DNA of 41,799 nt from Candidatus Dormiibacter inghamiae (GCA_016464825.1 JAEKNQ010000016.1:1-41799), one strand, 5' to 3'. Shown: positions 25,976-34,050, counted from the stretch's first letter. The notes: generated by a model not told the origin, from the letters alone. Translations and numbers: made by a program.

Positions 25976-26745
25976 GACAGCTCCTCGCAGCCATCGGTGA
26001 CACGCTGGTGATCACGCGCCGGAACCTCATGCGCATCCCTCGCGCCCCCGATCTTCTCATCGGTTTCACAGTCCAGCCGGTCATGTTCGTGCTGCTCTTC
26101 GTTTACGTCTTCGGCGGCGCGATCAAGACACCGGGGTTCAAGTACGTCGACTACCTGATGCCGGGAATCATCACGCAGACAATCGCTTTCGGTGGCTACC
26201 TGACGGCCGTGGGGTTGAGCGAGGACCTCCGCAAGGGTCTGGTGGATCGCTTCCGTTCCCTCCCGATGGCGAGGTCGGCCGTGCTGGCGGGCCGGACCTT
26301 GGCCGACGTGGTCATGAACCTCTTGGCCACTGCGTTGATGGTGGCTGTAGGCCTTGCGATCGGCTTCCGCTTCGCCACCAGCGTCCCCCAGGTCCTGGCT
26401 GGGATCCTGCTGCTGCTGCTCTTCGGCTTCGCCTTCTCGTGGATCTTCGCCCTGATGGGTCTGCTCGCCAGCTCCGCCGAGTCGGCCGGCTCGATCGGGT
26501 TCCTGATTGTGTTTCCGCTGACCTTCGTTTCTTCGGCGTTCGTGCCAGTGCAGTCGATGCCGAGTCTGCTTCAGGCTTTTGCCAAGGCCAATCCGTTCAC
26601 GATAGTGGTGGACGCAGCGCGGGCGCTCTTCCTCGGCACTCCGGCCGGCAATTCGATCTGGTTGGCGCTGGCCTGGTCCCTCGGGCTCATCGCAGTCTTC
26701 GCCCCGGTTGCGGTCGCCCGGTACCGCCGCGTGGTGGCAAACTAG
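25972..26745 (+). CDS. ABC-2 type permease, DrrB-like
   Basis: A 257-aa membrane subunit partnering the DrrA-like ATPase, with about six hydrophobic segments. The DrrB features are TRRNLMRIPRAPDLLIGFTVQPVMFVLLFVYVFGG (RNLMRIPRAPDLL, FTVQPVMFVLLFVYVF), the ABC-2 loop SEDLRKGLVDRFRSLPMARSAVLAGRTLAD (EDLRKGLVDRFRSLPMARS) and a last region LAKANPFTIVVDAARALFLG (ANPFTIVVDAARALF). ATGA overlap gives coupled translation. Confidence 0.9.
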   Translation: MRQLLAAIGDTLVITRRNLMRIPRAPDLLIGFTVQPVMFVLLFVYVFGGAIKTPGFKYVDYLMPGIITQTIAFGGYLTAVGLSEDLRKGLVDRFRSLPMARSAVLAGRTLADVVMNLLATALMVAVGLAIGFRFATSVPQVLAGILLLLLFGFAFSWIFALMGLLASSAESAGSIGFLIVFPLTFVSSAFVPVQSMPSLLQAFAKANPFTIVVDAARALFLGTPAGNSIWLALAWSLGLIAVFAPVAVARYRRVVAN

Positions 26746-26817
26746 CCATTCGAAGATCGAGAAGCTGAGCAACACTCAGCGGTGCGGGACCAAATCAGGG
26801 ATCGGGAGGACTAACGA

Positions 26818-27948
26818 ATGAGCCTGGGTACGAGTACTCGTCGGTACCCGCAAGGGAGCCTTCGTCCTAACAGCGGACGGCAAGCGTGACAGCTGGGACG
26901 TCGCTGGCCCCTACTTCGCCGGCTGGGAGATCTTCCACTTGAAGGGCTCACCTTGAAGGGCTCACCGGCTGACCCCAATCGTCTCTATGCCTCCCAGTCC
27001 AGCGGTTGGTTCGGACAGACGATCCAGCGCTCCGACGACGCCGGCGCGAGTTGGCAGCCGGTGGGTAACAAATTCGTGTACGACGGAGTCCCCGGCACTC
27101 ACCAGTGGTACGACGGCACCCAGCACCCATGGGAGTTCGCCCGAGTCTGGCATCTCGAACCGTCGCTGACCGATCCCGATACCGTCTACGCCGGGGTGGA
27201 GGACGCCGCGCTGTTCCAAACACAGGACGGAGGCTCGACCTGGACGGAACTGTCAGGGCTGCGCCTCCACACCTCGGGGCCGTCTTGGCAGCCAGGCGCC
27301 GGTGGGCTGTGCCTGCACACTATAGTCCTCGATCCAACTGAACCAGAACGCATCTTCATAGCCATCTCGGCTGCTGGTGTTTTTCGGACCGACGATGCAG
27401 GCGCGACATGGCGGCCGATCAATCGCGGGCTGCGGTCAGTTGGCATTCCCGATCCAACCGCTGAGGTCGGACACTGCGTTCATCGCATAGCCATACATCC
27501 AACGCGGCCGGGGGTGCTGTTCATGCAGAAGCACTGGGACGTGATGCGCAGCGACGACGCCGGTGAGTCCTGGCATGAGGTGAGCGGCAACCTGCCGTCA
27601 GACTTTGGCTTCCCGATCGCCGTGCATGCGCACGAGCCGGAAACCGTCTACGTGGTCCCGATCAAGAGCGACTCGGAGCACTTTCCGCCGGACGGGAAGC
27701 TGCGGGTATACCGCAGCCGGAGTGGCGGCAACGAGTGGGAGGCCCTTACGAAGGGTCTGCCGCAGGGCGACTGCTACGTCAACGTGCTGCGCGATGCCAT
27801 GGCCACCGACTCACTTGATTCCTGCGGCGTCTACTTCGGTACCACAGGCGGCCAGGTCTACGCCTCGGCCGATTCCGGAGACAGCTGGGCACCCATTGTC
27901 AGAGACCTTCCGTCGGTTCTGTCAGTCGAGGTGCAGACGCTGCAGTGA
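26818..27948 (+). pseudogene. BNR/sialidase-like repeat protein, broken near its start
   Basis: The 3' part (26953-27948) encodes a beta-propeller with BNR/Asp-box repeats: [31 protein letters not shown] and [10 protein letters not shown]. Just upstream the missing N-terminus is present in another frame: [19 protein letters not shown], then [19 protein letters not shown] 14-base tandem repeat TTGAAGGGCTCACC (26939-26952 and 26953-26966) breaks the frame; removing one copy joins FHLKGS to [12 protein letters not shown] further +1 base lies near 26826 between ATG 26818 (behind GGGAGGA) and VLVGT. The protein family is an uncharacterised sialidase-like propeller often next to a MoaD-like gene, as here. 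An internal TTG at 26953 could allow a shortened product. Confidence 0.8.
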
Positions 27949-28532
27949 TCCGAGTGGTGCTCCCAACTCATCTGCGGAGGCTGGCTCTCCTCGACGGAGA
28001 AATCCGGCTGGAGGTTCAGGAGCCGGTCACGCAGAGCTCGGTCCTCGATGCTCTGGAGGCGAGGTATCCGATGCTGCGCGGCACGATCCGCGACCACGTC
28101 ACGCAGCGCCGCAGGCCATTCGTGAGGTTCTTCGCCTGCGAGCAGGACCTGTCCCATGAGCTGCCGGACGCGCCCCTGCCCGGCGCTGTCGCGTCGGGCG
28201 CAGAGCCGCTGGTCGTCGTGGGAGCTATAGCCGGGGGTGCTGCGCCAGCGAGTCTGCCTGAGCCGTCAAGCCCTGACAGTACTCAGCTGCCTTCCCTGTC
28301 GGCGTCGATCCGCACGGAGTCGAACTCGGCAGCACGCCGCGCCTCGCCCGGCGATGAGACCCGTTCGAAGACTTCAAAGCGGCGCACCTTCGCGCCTGGT
28401 AGGCCGGGCGCTTCGACAGCCGCCTCGCCGGGCAGCAGCTCCGCCAGCCAGGGCCTGATCTCCTCATCGGCGGGAGGCCGGTCGGAGCGCTCGAAGAGGA
28501 CCTCGTGGATTCGGGCATGGGCCGCGTGCTGA
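27945..28532 (+). CDS. MoaD/ThiS-like sulfur-carrier-type protein with a C-terminal run-on
   Basis: Residues 1-98 match a small ubiquitin-fold protein: [23 protein letters not shown], then [23 protein letters not shown] and VVVGAIAGG, with the double glycine at residues 97-98. In working MoaD/ThiS proteins GG is the very C-terminus, where it is adenylated or thiolated. Here the frame runs on for 97 Ser/Arg/Ala-rich residues that overlap the gene on the other strand and look non-coding. A stop lost by a point change or indel just after GG is likely: the +1 frame stops at TGA 28259. GTG 27945 overlaps the TGA of the propeller gene, so the two are an operon. Confidence 0.75.
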   Translation: MIRVVLPTHLRRLALLDGEIRLEVQEPVTQSSVLDALEARYPMLRGTIRDHVTQRRRPFVRFFACEQDLSHELPDAPLPGAVASGAEPLVVVGAIAGGAAPASLPEPSSPDSTQLPSLSASIRTESNSAARRASPGDETRSKTSKRRTFAPGRPGASTAASPGSSSASQGLISSSAGGRSERSKRTSWIRAWAAC

Positions 28533-28666
28533 ATCGTGAACCAGACCGTGAGGCCTGCTTCGGTCACTGTCCGGTGGCGCTCGTCGATGCGGCGATTGAC
28601 TGGCAGCTTCAGCGGCTTCGCCTGAGCTGCCTCCCGTAGTCGGGCGGCCTCGCTAGCGAGATCCAT
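28283..28666 (-). CDS. Conserved-looking hypothetical protein
   Basis: A 127-aa protein not recognised. It has an amphipathic N-terminal helix ([18 protein letters not shown]), a strand-like middle [29 protein letters not shown] ([16 protein letters not shown]) and an acidic [18 protein letters not shown]. No signal peptide or membrane segment. It is read opposite the run-on of the MoaD-like gene, and its open length and composition support it over that run-on. The next gene on the same strand, the SDR, lies upstream and has its TGA 37 bases before this start. Confidence 0.55.
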   Translation of the reverse strand: MDLASEAARLREAAQAKPLKLPVNRRIDERHRTVTEAGLTVWFTIQHAAHARIHEVLFERSDRPPADEEIRPWLAELLPGEAAVEAPGLPGAKVRRFEVFERVSSPGEARRAAEFDSVRIDADREGS

Positions 28667-28702
28667 GGCTTGATGGTAGGTGAGGATCGTTGGGGCAGCA
28701 GC

Positions 28703-29530
28703 TCAACAGCGGTTCAGGTACATGCCCCCGTCCGAGACGAGGGTCTGTCCGGTGACCCAGCGTCCCTCATCCGAGCAGAGCCAGCCGACCAGTCGGGCAG
28801 CGTCGTCCGGCTCTCCCCACCGCCACTCAGGGTGCCGGCGAACCAGGTCAGCTCGCTACTCTTCGGTTGCGTAGCCGGTGTCAGTGGCACCCGGATTGAC
28901 GCAGTTCACAGTGATCCCCCGGTCCGCAAGTGATTTGGCCAGCGTCGCTGTGATCTGCTGCAGCGCGCCCTTGGTCAGGGCGTAGGGGATCTCCGTCGGC
29001 ATCGGCTCGACATGCTGTCCCGAAGTCAGCAGCACTACCCGACCCCGCGGCTGGCCGCCATCGGCCGCTTGACTCAGGCGGGCGAATGCCTGGACCAGGA
29101 GCAGCGTCGCTCGAACGTTCACCGCCCAGCTCAGGTCCAGTTCCCGCACTGTCAGTGAAGGCAGGTCCTCAGCCGAGCTGCGCGCGTGATTCGCGATCAG
29201 GATGTCCGGCCGGCCGAGCCGCTCAGCCGCCGCTTCGATGACGGCCGCCGCAGCTGTCGCTTCGGCAAAGTCGGCCGCCCACCACTCCATTCGGCCTGCG
29301 CCTGCCGGGAGCCCTTCGCGCAGCTCCGCCGCCAGGCGTGTCCAGCCGGCTTCGTCCAAGCCCCAGGGCTGCTCCCGATCGTGCTGCGGCCAGCCCTGGA
29401 TGAGGACGTCGGCACCGTCCCCCAAGAGACGCCGGGCGATCGCGAACCCGATCCCTATGCGCCGGCTGACGCCCGTGACGACGGCCACCCTGCCGGCCAG
29501 CGGCAGGTACCCTCGCGACTCAGCTGGCAA
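28703..29530 (-). pseudogene. Short-chain dehydrogenase/reductase with an in-frame TAG
   Basis: An NAD(P)-dependent SDR. The glycine-rich motif is VVTGVSRRIGIGFAIARRLL, the NAG-like segment ILIANHARS, the catalytic Ser in VVLLTSGQH and the YxxxK in YALTKGAL. The frame stops at TAG 28856-28858 after NPGATDTGYATEE. Continuing in the same frame past the TAG gives RADLVRRHPEWRWGEPDDAARLVGWL (RRHPEWRWGEPDDAARLVG) and TGQTLVSDGGMYLNRC, the normal SDR C-terminus, ending at TGA 28703. A single nonsense change, probably GAG or CAG or TGG to TAG, is the only defect. Start TTG 29530 overlaps the stop of the upstream gene. Read-through cannot be excluded. Confidence 0.85.
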
Positions 29531-30005
29531 GGGCAGTCACGGCCAGCCGTAAGCGATGTCGCTCCAGCTCCTGTAGCTGCTTGTCGGCCCGATTGATCAG
29601 CGCTCCCAAGTCGAGCTCCGGCCAGTCGGGTCGGTAAGCGGCTGCTTCCCGCAGAGCCAGCCAGAGCTCGCGCTTCCCGTTCACGCCAAGCAGCAGAGCT
29701 TCCAGCTCGAGGAAGCGGTTGAGCGGGGAGTCCCCCTCCACACCGAGCTCGAAGACCAGGCTGCTCAGCTTCTGGAGGGTCGAGCCGGCGACGACCTTGA
29801 CCTTGCTCTCGCCGACGCCCAGCCGGCGCATGAAGGCTGACAGCGTCTCCTGATCCTCCTCAATCTCGCGCACGATGGGGGCCATCGCCTCCCCGAGCGC
29901 TGTGCCCTCGTGCTGCTTACGAATCCTCTCAGCCAGATCCCGACCCGCGACCGAGCCGCCCAGATGGTCGTTCAGGTAGATCCCGATCTGCTCGTTCGAG
30001 GGCAT
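29520..30005 (-). CDS. Uncharacterised helical protein
   Basis: A 161-aa protein predicted to be all alpha-helical, with four long helices. It starts SNEQIGIYLNDHLGGSVAGRDLAERI, and includes IEEDQETLSAFMRRLGVGESKVK and FLELEALLLGVNGKRELW. Proteins with this YLNDHL.GS..G..LA pattern recur in actinobacterial-type genomes and may have a ferritin-like four-helix fold, but I know no assigned function. Overlaps the start of the SDR gene by 11 bases on the same strand, so they are probably co-transcribed. MITE copy 2 lies just upstream of its start. Confidence 0.65.
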   Translation of the reverse strand: MPSNEQIGIYLNDHLGGSVAGRDLAERIRKQHEGTALGEAMAPIVREIEEDQETLSAFMRRLGVGESKVKVVAGSTLQKLSSLVFELGVEGDSPLNRFLELEALLLGVNGKRELWLALREAAAYRPDWPELDLGALINRADKQLQELERHRLRLAVTALAS

Positions 30006-30053
30006 GGCTCTCCTCCCCAGCTGCTGACGTGACTCTGTCTCCGCCCGATGCTA

Positions 30054-30267
30054 GTGTCCGCGCCAGAGATTCGTCGGCATATTGCGGCTCCGGACGCCGA
30101 TGCCAGCGTCGTGGGCCCCGGCCGGTCGTCGCACGCCCCCACTGGGCGGGGCCCCCGGCTGGAAAGTGCGCTCCTCCTAGTTCACCCATTCCTTGTCCTC
30201 GGTGCCCGGACCGGCGCCCTCCAGGCGCCTGCCACAATCTTCTCAACGAACTTCTGGCACCGGACAC
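30054..30267. mobile_element. IS630-like MITE, copy 2 (214 bp)
   Basis: Second copy of the short element seen at 4808-5062. Ends begin GTGTCCGCGCCAG and, inward from the other side, GTGTCCGGTGCCAG; TA flanks both (30052-30053 and 30268-30269). Compared with copy 1 it lacks about 41 bases of the left third. It keeps the internal stem region, with one G-U pair and one mismatch. Immediately to the right, TAGTGTCCTG repeats the end sequence of the IS630-type element at 41550, so another partial element end may be nested here. Confidence 0.78.
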
Positions 30268-30288
30268 TAGTGTCCTGGAGCCTAGACT
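30261..30288 (+). promoter_or_regulatory. Promoter of the UroD-like gene, part-supplied by the MITE
   Basis: TAGACT (30283-30288) lies 8 bases before GTG 30297, with no ribosome site between, suggesting a leaderless message. CGGACA (30261-30266), the inner base pairs of the MITE end, is 16 bases upstream and resembles TTGACA at 4 of 6 positions. The MITE end may thus provide the -35 box. Confidence 0.4.
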
Positions 30289-30296
30289 CGACGTTC

Positions 30297-31283
30297 GTGA
30301 GATCAATCGATCGCGTGAAGGCAGCCATCGCCGGGGAGGCTGTCGACAGGCCGCCGGGCGGAGCCTGGGGTCACACGTACCGAGAGGAGTGGTCGCCAGA
30401 GGAGCTGGCCCGGGTAACCATCGAAAGAGCGAGGCGCCACGGCTGGGACTTCGTCAAGCTTCAGCCCCGCGCGACCTTTTTTGCCGAGGCTTTTGGCAAC
30501 CGCTATCACCCCTCAGGCCATAGGCTCAAGGGTCCTGTGCTGGATCACGCCGCGGTGAGCAGCCCGCAGGACTGGGCCGAGCTGAGGCTGGTCAACCAGA
30601 GCGCGTTCGACGACCAGATCAATGCGCTTCAGCTGGTCGTCAAAGGGTTGGGGCGGGAGGTGCCTGTCATCCAGACTGTCTTCTCGCCGATGTCGGCCGC
30701 GTCCTACCTGGTCGATCGGGACAGCCGCCGCCTGATCCGGGAGCTTCGTCAACAGCCAGACGTGGTGCTGCCGGGCCTGGAGAAGATCGCCACAGCGCTG
30801 ATCGACTTCAGCCGGCGCAGCGTGGAAGCCGGCGCGTCGGGCGTCTTCTACGCCATCTCGCATCTCGCGACTCCTGACGCCATGCCGCGTCACGTGTACG
30901 AGCAGCTGCTGCTGCCCCTCGATCGCAAGGTACTCAGCGCGCTGCCGAATGCGGCCTGGTTTAACGTGCTACATCTCTGCGGCGGCCGGCAGACGGTTGA
31001 GATCGCGCGCGAGCTACCCGTCCAGGTGCTCAGCTACTCGCGGCACGGGCGCGGCAACCCTTCTCTGGCGGAGGCGCAGGAGCGCTCAGGCAAGGCGGTC
31101 TTGGGTGGGGTCGAGCAGCGCCAAACGCTGCTCGCGGGGCCCGATCAGGCCGTTCGCGACCAGGTGCGCGAGGCAGTGCGGGAGACGGGCGGCCGCCGCT
31201 TCCTCCTCGGGCCCGGCTGCTCCGTGCCACCCAGGGCAAAGCCCGAGCGGCTGGACGTGATGATGCAGGCGCTGGCCGGCTGA
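30297..31283 (+). CDS. UroD-family protein, corrinoid/thiol methyltransferase-like
   Basis: A 328-aa member of the uroporphyrinogen decarboxylase fold. It starts RSIDRVKAAIAGEAVDRPPGG, the UroD-family opening, but lacks the FMRQAGRY motif of true HemE. Instead it has VLHLCGGRQTVEIA and, near the end, LLGPGCSVPPRAKPERLD: the H-x-C and later G-C-x-x-P-P residues resemble the zinc site (His, Cys, Cys) of MtaA/CmuC-type methylcobamide:thiol methyltransferases. It may therefore be a zinc-dependent methyl-transfer protein instead of a decarboxylase. Start GTG 30297 has TAGACT 8 bases upstream. The next gene overlaps by TGATG. Confidence 0.75.
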   Translation: MRSIDRVKAAIAGEAVDRPPGGAWGHTYREEWSPEELARVTIERARRHGWDFVKLQPRATFFAEAFGNRYHPSGHRLKGPVLDHAAVSSPQDWAELRLVNQSAFDDQINALQLVVKGLGREVPVIQTVFSPMSAASYLVDRDSRRLIRELRQQPDVVLPGLEKIATALIDFSRRSVEAGASGVFYAISHLATPDAMPRHVYEQLLLPLDRKVLSALPNAAWFNVLHLCGGRQTVEIARELPVQVLSYSRHGRGNPSLAEAQERSGKAVLGGVEQRQTLLAGPDQAVRDQVREAVRETGGRRFLLGPGCSVPPRAKPERLDVMMQALAG

Positions 31284-31684
31284 TGGCCAGGGTTCTGCAC
31301 CTGGCGGAGATAGTGCTCTGGGTGCGGGACATGGATCGCGCACTGGCCTTTTACCGGGACCTCTTCGGGCTGGAGCAGATCTCCGGACCTCAGCTACGCA
31401 ACCGCTTCCTCCGCGCCGGCCCAGGCGAGGGCCCGGTGCCCGAGATGATTGTGCTGGTGCCCCACCCCGAGCCGGAGGGCGAGTTCCCGACTGACAAAGC
31501 GCAGCGAGTGCTGCACCATCTCGCCTTCAACGTCAGCCGCTCCCAGTACGACGACCTTGAGCAGCGCTGCCGGGCGACGGGGCTGGAAGTGCGCGGCGGC
31601 GTGCATCCGGTGCTTAGCGACGTGCGCACCTTCTACGTGGACGACCCGGCCGGCAATGAGGTTGAGGTCATCGGCCCCGCCTGA
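31283..31684 (+). CDS. VOC/glyoxalase-fold protein
   Basis: A 133-aa VOC-family protein. It opens LAEIVLWVRDMDRALAFYRDLFGLEQ, a standard first module, and closes with TFYVDDPAGNEVEVIGP, including the D-P-x-G-N-x-[IV]-E ending. A histidine-rich middle (VLHHLAFNVS) provides a further metal ligand. Likely metal-dependent lyase or dioxygenase; the reaction is unknown. Start ATG 31283 overlaps the UroD-like stop. Confidence 0.82.
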   Translation: MARVLHLAEIVLWVRDMDRALAFYRDLFGLEQISGPQLRNRFLRAGPGEGPVPEMIVLVPHPEPEGEFPTDKAQRVLHHLAFNVSRSQYDDLEQRCRATGLEVRGGVHPVLSDVRTFYVDDPAGNEVEVIGPA

Positions 31685-31732
31685 GGCGCCCGCACCGCCG
31701 CGCGGTCGTTCATCGCCGAAACTGGACTGCGT

Positions 31733-32866
31733 ATGTCAACCCAGGTCCGACCCCAGATCGAGGTCCCCGCCCAGCTGAAGCCGGCTGACGGCCGCTTCGG
31801 ATGCGGCCCCGCCAAAGTCCGGCCAAAGGCGGTGGAGCAACTCCAGCGTCAGGCAGCGACGTTCCTCGGCACGAGCCACCGTCAGTCAAGGGTGCGAGCA
31901 GTGGTGGGCGGCGTTCGCAGCGGTCTGAGCCGTCTGTTCCAGCTGCCCGACGGTTACGAGGTGCTTCTGGGCAACGGCGGCAGCACGTGCTTTTGGGACT
32001 GCGCCACGTTCAGCTTGATCGAGCGCAAGAGCCAACATCTGTCCTTCGGCGAGTTCTCGGCCAAGTTCGCCGCTGCGGCGGAGGCCGCGCCCCACCTGAC
32101 CGAGCCGGAGGTCATCGTCTCGCCGCCGGGCACACATCCGGACGCGATCGCCAGGGCAGACGTCGACGTCTACGCACTCACCCACAACGAGACCTCCACA
32201 GGGGTGGCTATGCCGATCCAGCGACCTGCCGGCGCCGAGGGCCTGGTGGTGGTGGACGGGACCTCAGCCGCGGGTGGTCTGCGTGTGGACCCAGGGCAGT
32301 TCGACGTCTACTACTTCTCGCCGCAGAAGTGCTTCGCCTCGGACGGCGGTCTCTGGCTTGCCGCCTGCTCGCCGGCCGCCGTGGAGCGCATCGAGGAGAT
32401 CCGTCGGAGCGGCCGCTGGACCCCAGCCTTTCTCGACCTCGGCCTGGCCCTTGACAACTCCCGCTTGGAGCAGACCTACAACACTCCCGCTCTGGCCACG
32501 CTCTTTCTGCTCGCCGAGCAGGTCAGCTGGCTGAATGAAAACGGGGGCCTGGAATGGGCGGCCGGCCGCTGCGACGAGTCGGCGCGAGTTCTCTACGGCT
32601 GGGCGGAGCGAACCGAGTGGACACAGCCGTACGTTAAGCGTCAGGAGGACCGCAGCCACGTCGTGGCGACCATCGACCTTGACCCAGGCATCGACGCGGT
32701 GCGCGTCTCACAGATGCTGCGCCTGAACGGGATTGTCGACACCGAGGCGTATCGCAAGCTCGGCCGGAACCAGCTGCGGATTGCTCTCTTTCCAGCCATC
32801 GAGCCGGCTGATGTGGAAGCGCTGACCGCCTGCATCAAATACGTCGCTGAGCGACTCCAGGCCTGA
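31733..32866 (+). CDS. serC: Phosphoserine aminotransferase
   Basis: PLP enzyme of serine synthesis that interconverts 3-phosphohydroxypyruvate and phosphoserine. The 377-aa protein is of the actinobacterial type: RFGCGPAKVRPKAVEQL, then LGTSHRQSRVRAVVG, LLGNGGSTCFWDCATFSLIE and VYALTHNETSTGVAMP. The PLP lysine is in YYFSPQKCFASDGGLW. The C-terminal domain LRLNGIVDTEAYRKLGRNQLRIALFPAI (GIVDTEAYRKLGRNQLRI) contains the phosphate-binding Arg. A stem-loop follows before the convergent yceI. Confidence 0.95.
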   Translation: MSTQVRPQIEVPAQLKPADGRFGCGPAKVRPKAVEQLQRQAATFLGTSHRQSRVRAVVGGVRSGLSRLFQLPDGYEVLLGNGGSTCFWDCATFSLIERKSQHLSFGEFSAKFAAAAEAAPHLTEPEVIVSPPGTHPDAIARADVDVYALTHNETSTGVAMPIQRPAGAEGLVVVDGTSAAGGLRVDPGQFDVYYFSPQKCFASDGGLWLAACSPAAVERIEEIRRSGRWTPAFLDLGLALDNSRLEQTYNTPALATLFLLAEQVSWLNENGGLEWAAGRCDESARVLYGWAERTEWTQPYVKRQEDRSHVVATIDLDPGIDAVRVSQMLRLNGIVDTEAYRKLGRNQLRIALFPAIEPADVEALTACIKYVAERLQA

Positions 32867-32881
32867 ATCGGCCAGGTAAGA

Positions 32882-32910
32882 CAGAGGAGCGCCCCGACGG
32901 CGCTCCTCTG
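32882..32910. terminator. Bidirectional terminator hairpin serC/yceI
   Basis: A perfect 12-pair stem (CAGAGGAGCGCC with GGCGCTCCTCTG) around a 5-base loop, placed 15 bases after serC and 14 bases before the end of yceI. There is no U-tract on either side, so it would rely on the strong stem. It separates two convergent genes. Confidence 0.75.
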
Positions 32911-32924
32911 CCAAGACCTCGTGC

Positions 32925-33482
32925 TTAGGCGGTCGCCGCTTCGGTGGGCTGAGCCGTACTCACCAGTTCGGTGTCGATCTCCAGCTTGATCTCATTGCTG
33001 GCCAGGGGGATGGTGCCGGCGAGGCCGTCCCAATTGAGGCCGAAGTCCTTGCGGTTGAGGGAGCCGGTGGCCTCAAGCGAGACGATCTTGCCGCCGGGCT
33101 GGAAGGGGTGGTCCATCTCGTCCGCCAATGTGACGTCGAGCACAAGTTCTTTCGTTACGCCCCTGATGGTCAGATCGCCGTAAACCTTGAAGGTGTCGGT
33201 TCCGGTCTGTTCAGCTCGAGCGGGGCGGTAGACGGCTTGCGGGTGCCCTTCGGCTTCGAAGAAGTCACCCGACTTCAGATGGCCGTCACGCTGCTCGTTG
33301 TTGGTGGTGAGGCTGGCGATGTCGACGGTGACCTCGCCCGTAAGTGAAGCCGGGTTGCTGCGGTCGCCCGCGACCCAGCCGTCGAACTTCTGAAAACTGC
33401 CACGAACGGTGGTGACAGCGAGGTGCTTGGCCTTGAAGCCTATGACTGTATGGGCTGGATCCAACTGGTAACGCTCGCTCAT
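32925..33482 (-). CDS. yceI: YceI-family lipid-binding protein
   Basis: A 185-aa YceI-domain protein: an extended beta-barrel (lipocalin-like) that binds polyisoprenoid or other lipid chains. Typical stretches are YQLDPAHTVIGFKAKHLAVTTVRGSFQKFDG (DPAHTVIGFKAKHLAVTTVRG), ASLTTNNEQRDGHLKSGDFFEAE (RDGHLKSGDFFEAE), GDLTIRGVTKELVLDV and NRKDFGLNWDG. There is no signal peptide, so it is cytoplasmic. Start ATG 33482 has GAAGGAGA about 12 bases upstream. Convergent with serC. Confidence 0.94.
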   Translation of the reverse strand: MSERYQLDPAHTVIGFKAKHLAVTTVRGSFQKFDGWVAGDRSNPASLTGEVTVDIASLTTNNEQRDGHLKSGDFFEAEGHPQAVYRPARAEQTGTDTFKVYGDLTIRGVTKELVLDVTLADEMDHPFQPGGKIVSLEATGSLNRKDFGLNWDGLAGTIPLASNEIKLEIDTELVSTAQPTEAATA

Positions 33483-33564
33483 TTGAACTGCTCTCCTTCA
33501 CGTGACTGGGATGTTGTCCCTGCATACGGAGTGGTCTGGCCGGGTATTCCATCCGCCCGAACGC

Positions 33565-33591
33565 TCGACAGCCGGCGGCGGCACCTAGACT
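33565..33591 (+). promoter_or_regulatory. tRNA promoter
   Basis: TCGACA (33565-33570) and TAGACT (33586-33591), 15 bases apart. The -10 box lies about 10 bases before the mature tRNA. The spacing is short, so the -35 box is less certain. Confidence 0.4.
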
Positions 33592-33601
33592 TGGCAGTCC
33601 C

Positions 33602-33678
33602 GGGCCCGTAGCTCAGTTGGTCAGAGCGGCCGACTCATAATCGGCTGGTCGCAGGTTCGAGACCTGCCGGGCCCACCA
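33602..33678 (+). tRNA. tRNA with anticodon CAU (Ile2 or elongator Met)
   Basis: A perfect cloverleaf with CCA encoded. The acceptor stem GGGCCCG pairs with CGGGCCC (7 pairs), the D stem GCTC with GAGC, the anticodon stem GCCGA with TCGGC around loop CTCATAA, and the T stem GCAGG with CCTGC. The anticodon CAU could read Met or, if C34 is lysidine-modified by TilS, Ile AUA. The anticodon arm (CGACTCATAATCG, followed by TGGTCGC) resembles tRNA-Ile2 of E. coli more than its elongator tRNA-Met, but this is not decisive. Confidence 0.95.
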
Positions 33679-34050
33679 CTGGTATGACCAGGACGCTGGA
33701 CGCACGATGGCCTGGCACTTCCGGCTGCGTGGCGCGCAGATTGTCTTCGCAGCAGCGATTCCAATCACGCAGATCCTGCCTATGGCGGTCGGCTGGCGGA
33801 TCGGCGGGTGTGTTCAGCCGGTCTCATAGCGATCTGCCAAGGGCTTGACGCCCATGCATCACTACGGAGATCATCAGGTCGTCTAGCGACGACCTGTCAG
33901 CAGCTTCTGAGGGAGCGCCAGCTGTTCGCTGCCGGTGCCGGGCGGTTACGCATCGTCGGCCCGCGGCCCGCGAGAGGCGCCTGGGTTGGAGCAAAGATCA
34001 ATGGGAGGCGGTCTCGCCGATCCGCCATCCCGTAGTCTGCGGCGGTCCAC
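33679..34050. other. Intergenic region without a clear gene
   Basis: No convincing gene here. A 40-codon frame from the ATG near 33707 ends at TAG and lacks any motif. A perfect 9-pair hairpin (33875-33883 with 33888-33896, loop TAGC) lies in the middle without a U-tract. Open stretches on the minus strand look like decayed sequence continuous with the RHH remnant that follows. Confidence 0.5.
33875..33896. repeat. Perfect hairpin in the intergenic region
   Basis: CAGGTCGTC and GACGACCTG form a 9-pair inverted repeat with loop TAGC, giving CTAG at the centre. It may be a terminator-like structure, a protein site or a target for IS630-type insertion; none can be shown. Confidence 0.4.

Noticed and set aside
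25747..26775. 342-codon minus-strand frame across the DrrB-like permease
   Set aside because: The plus strand encodes a convincing ABC-2 permease; the minus frame is low-complexity His/Glu/Arg.
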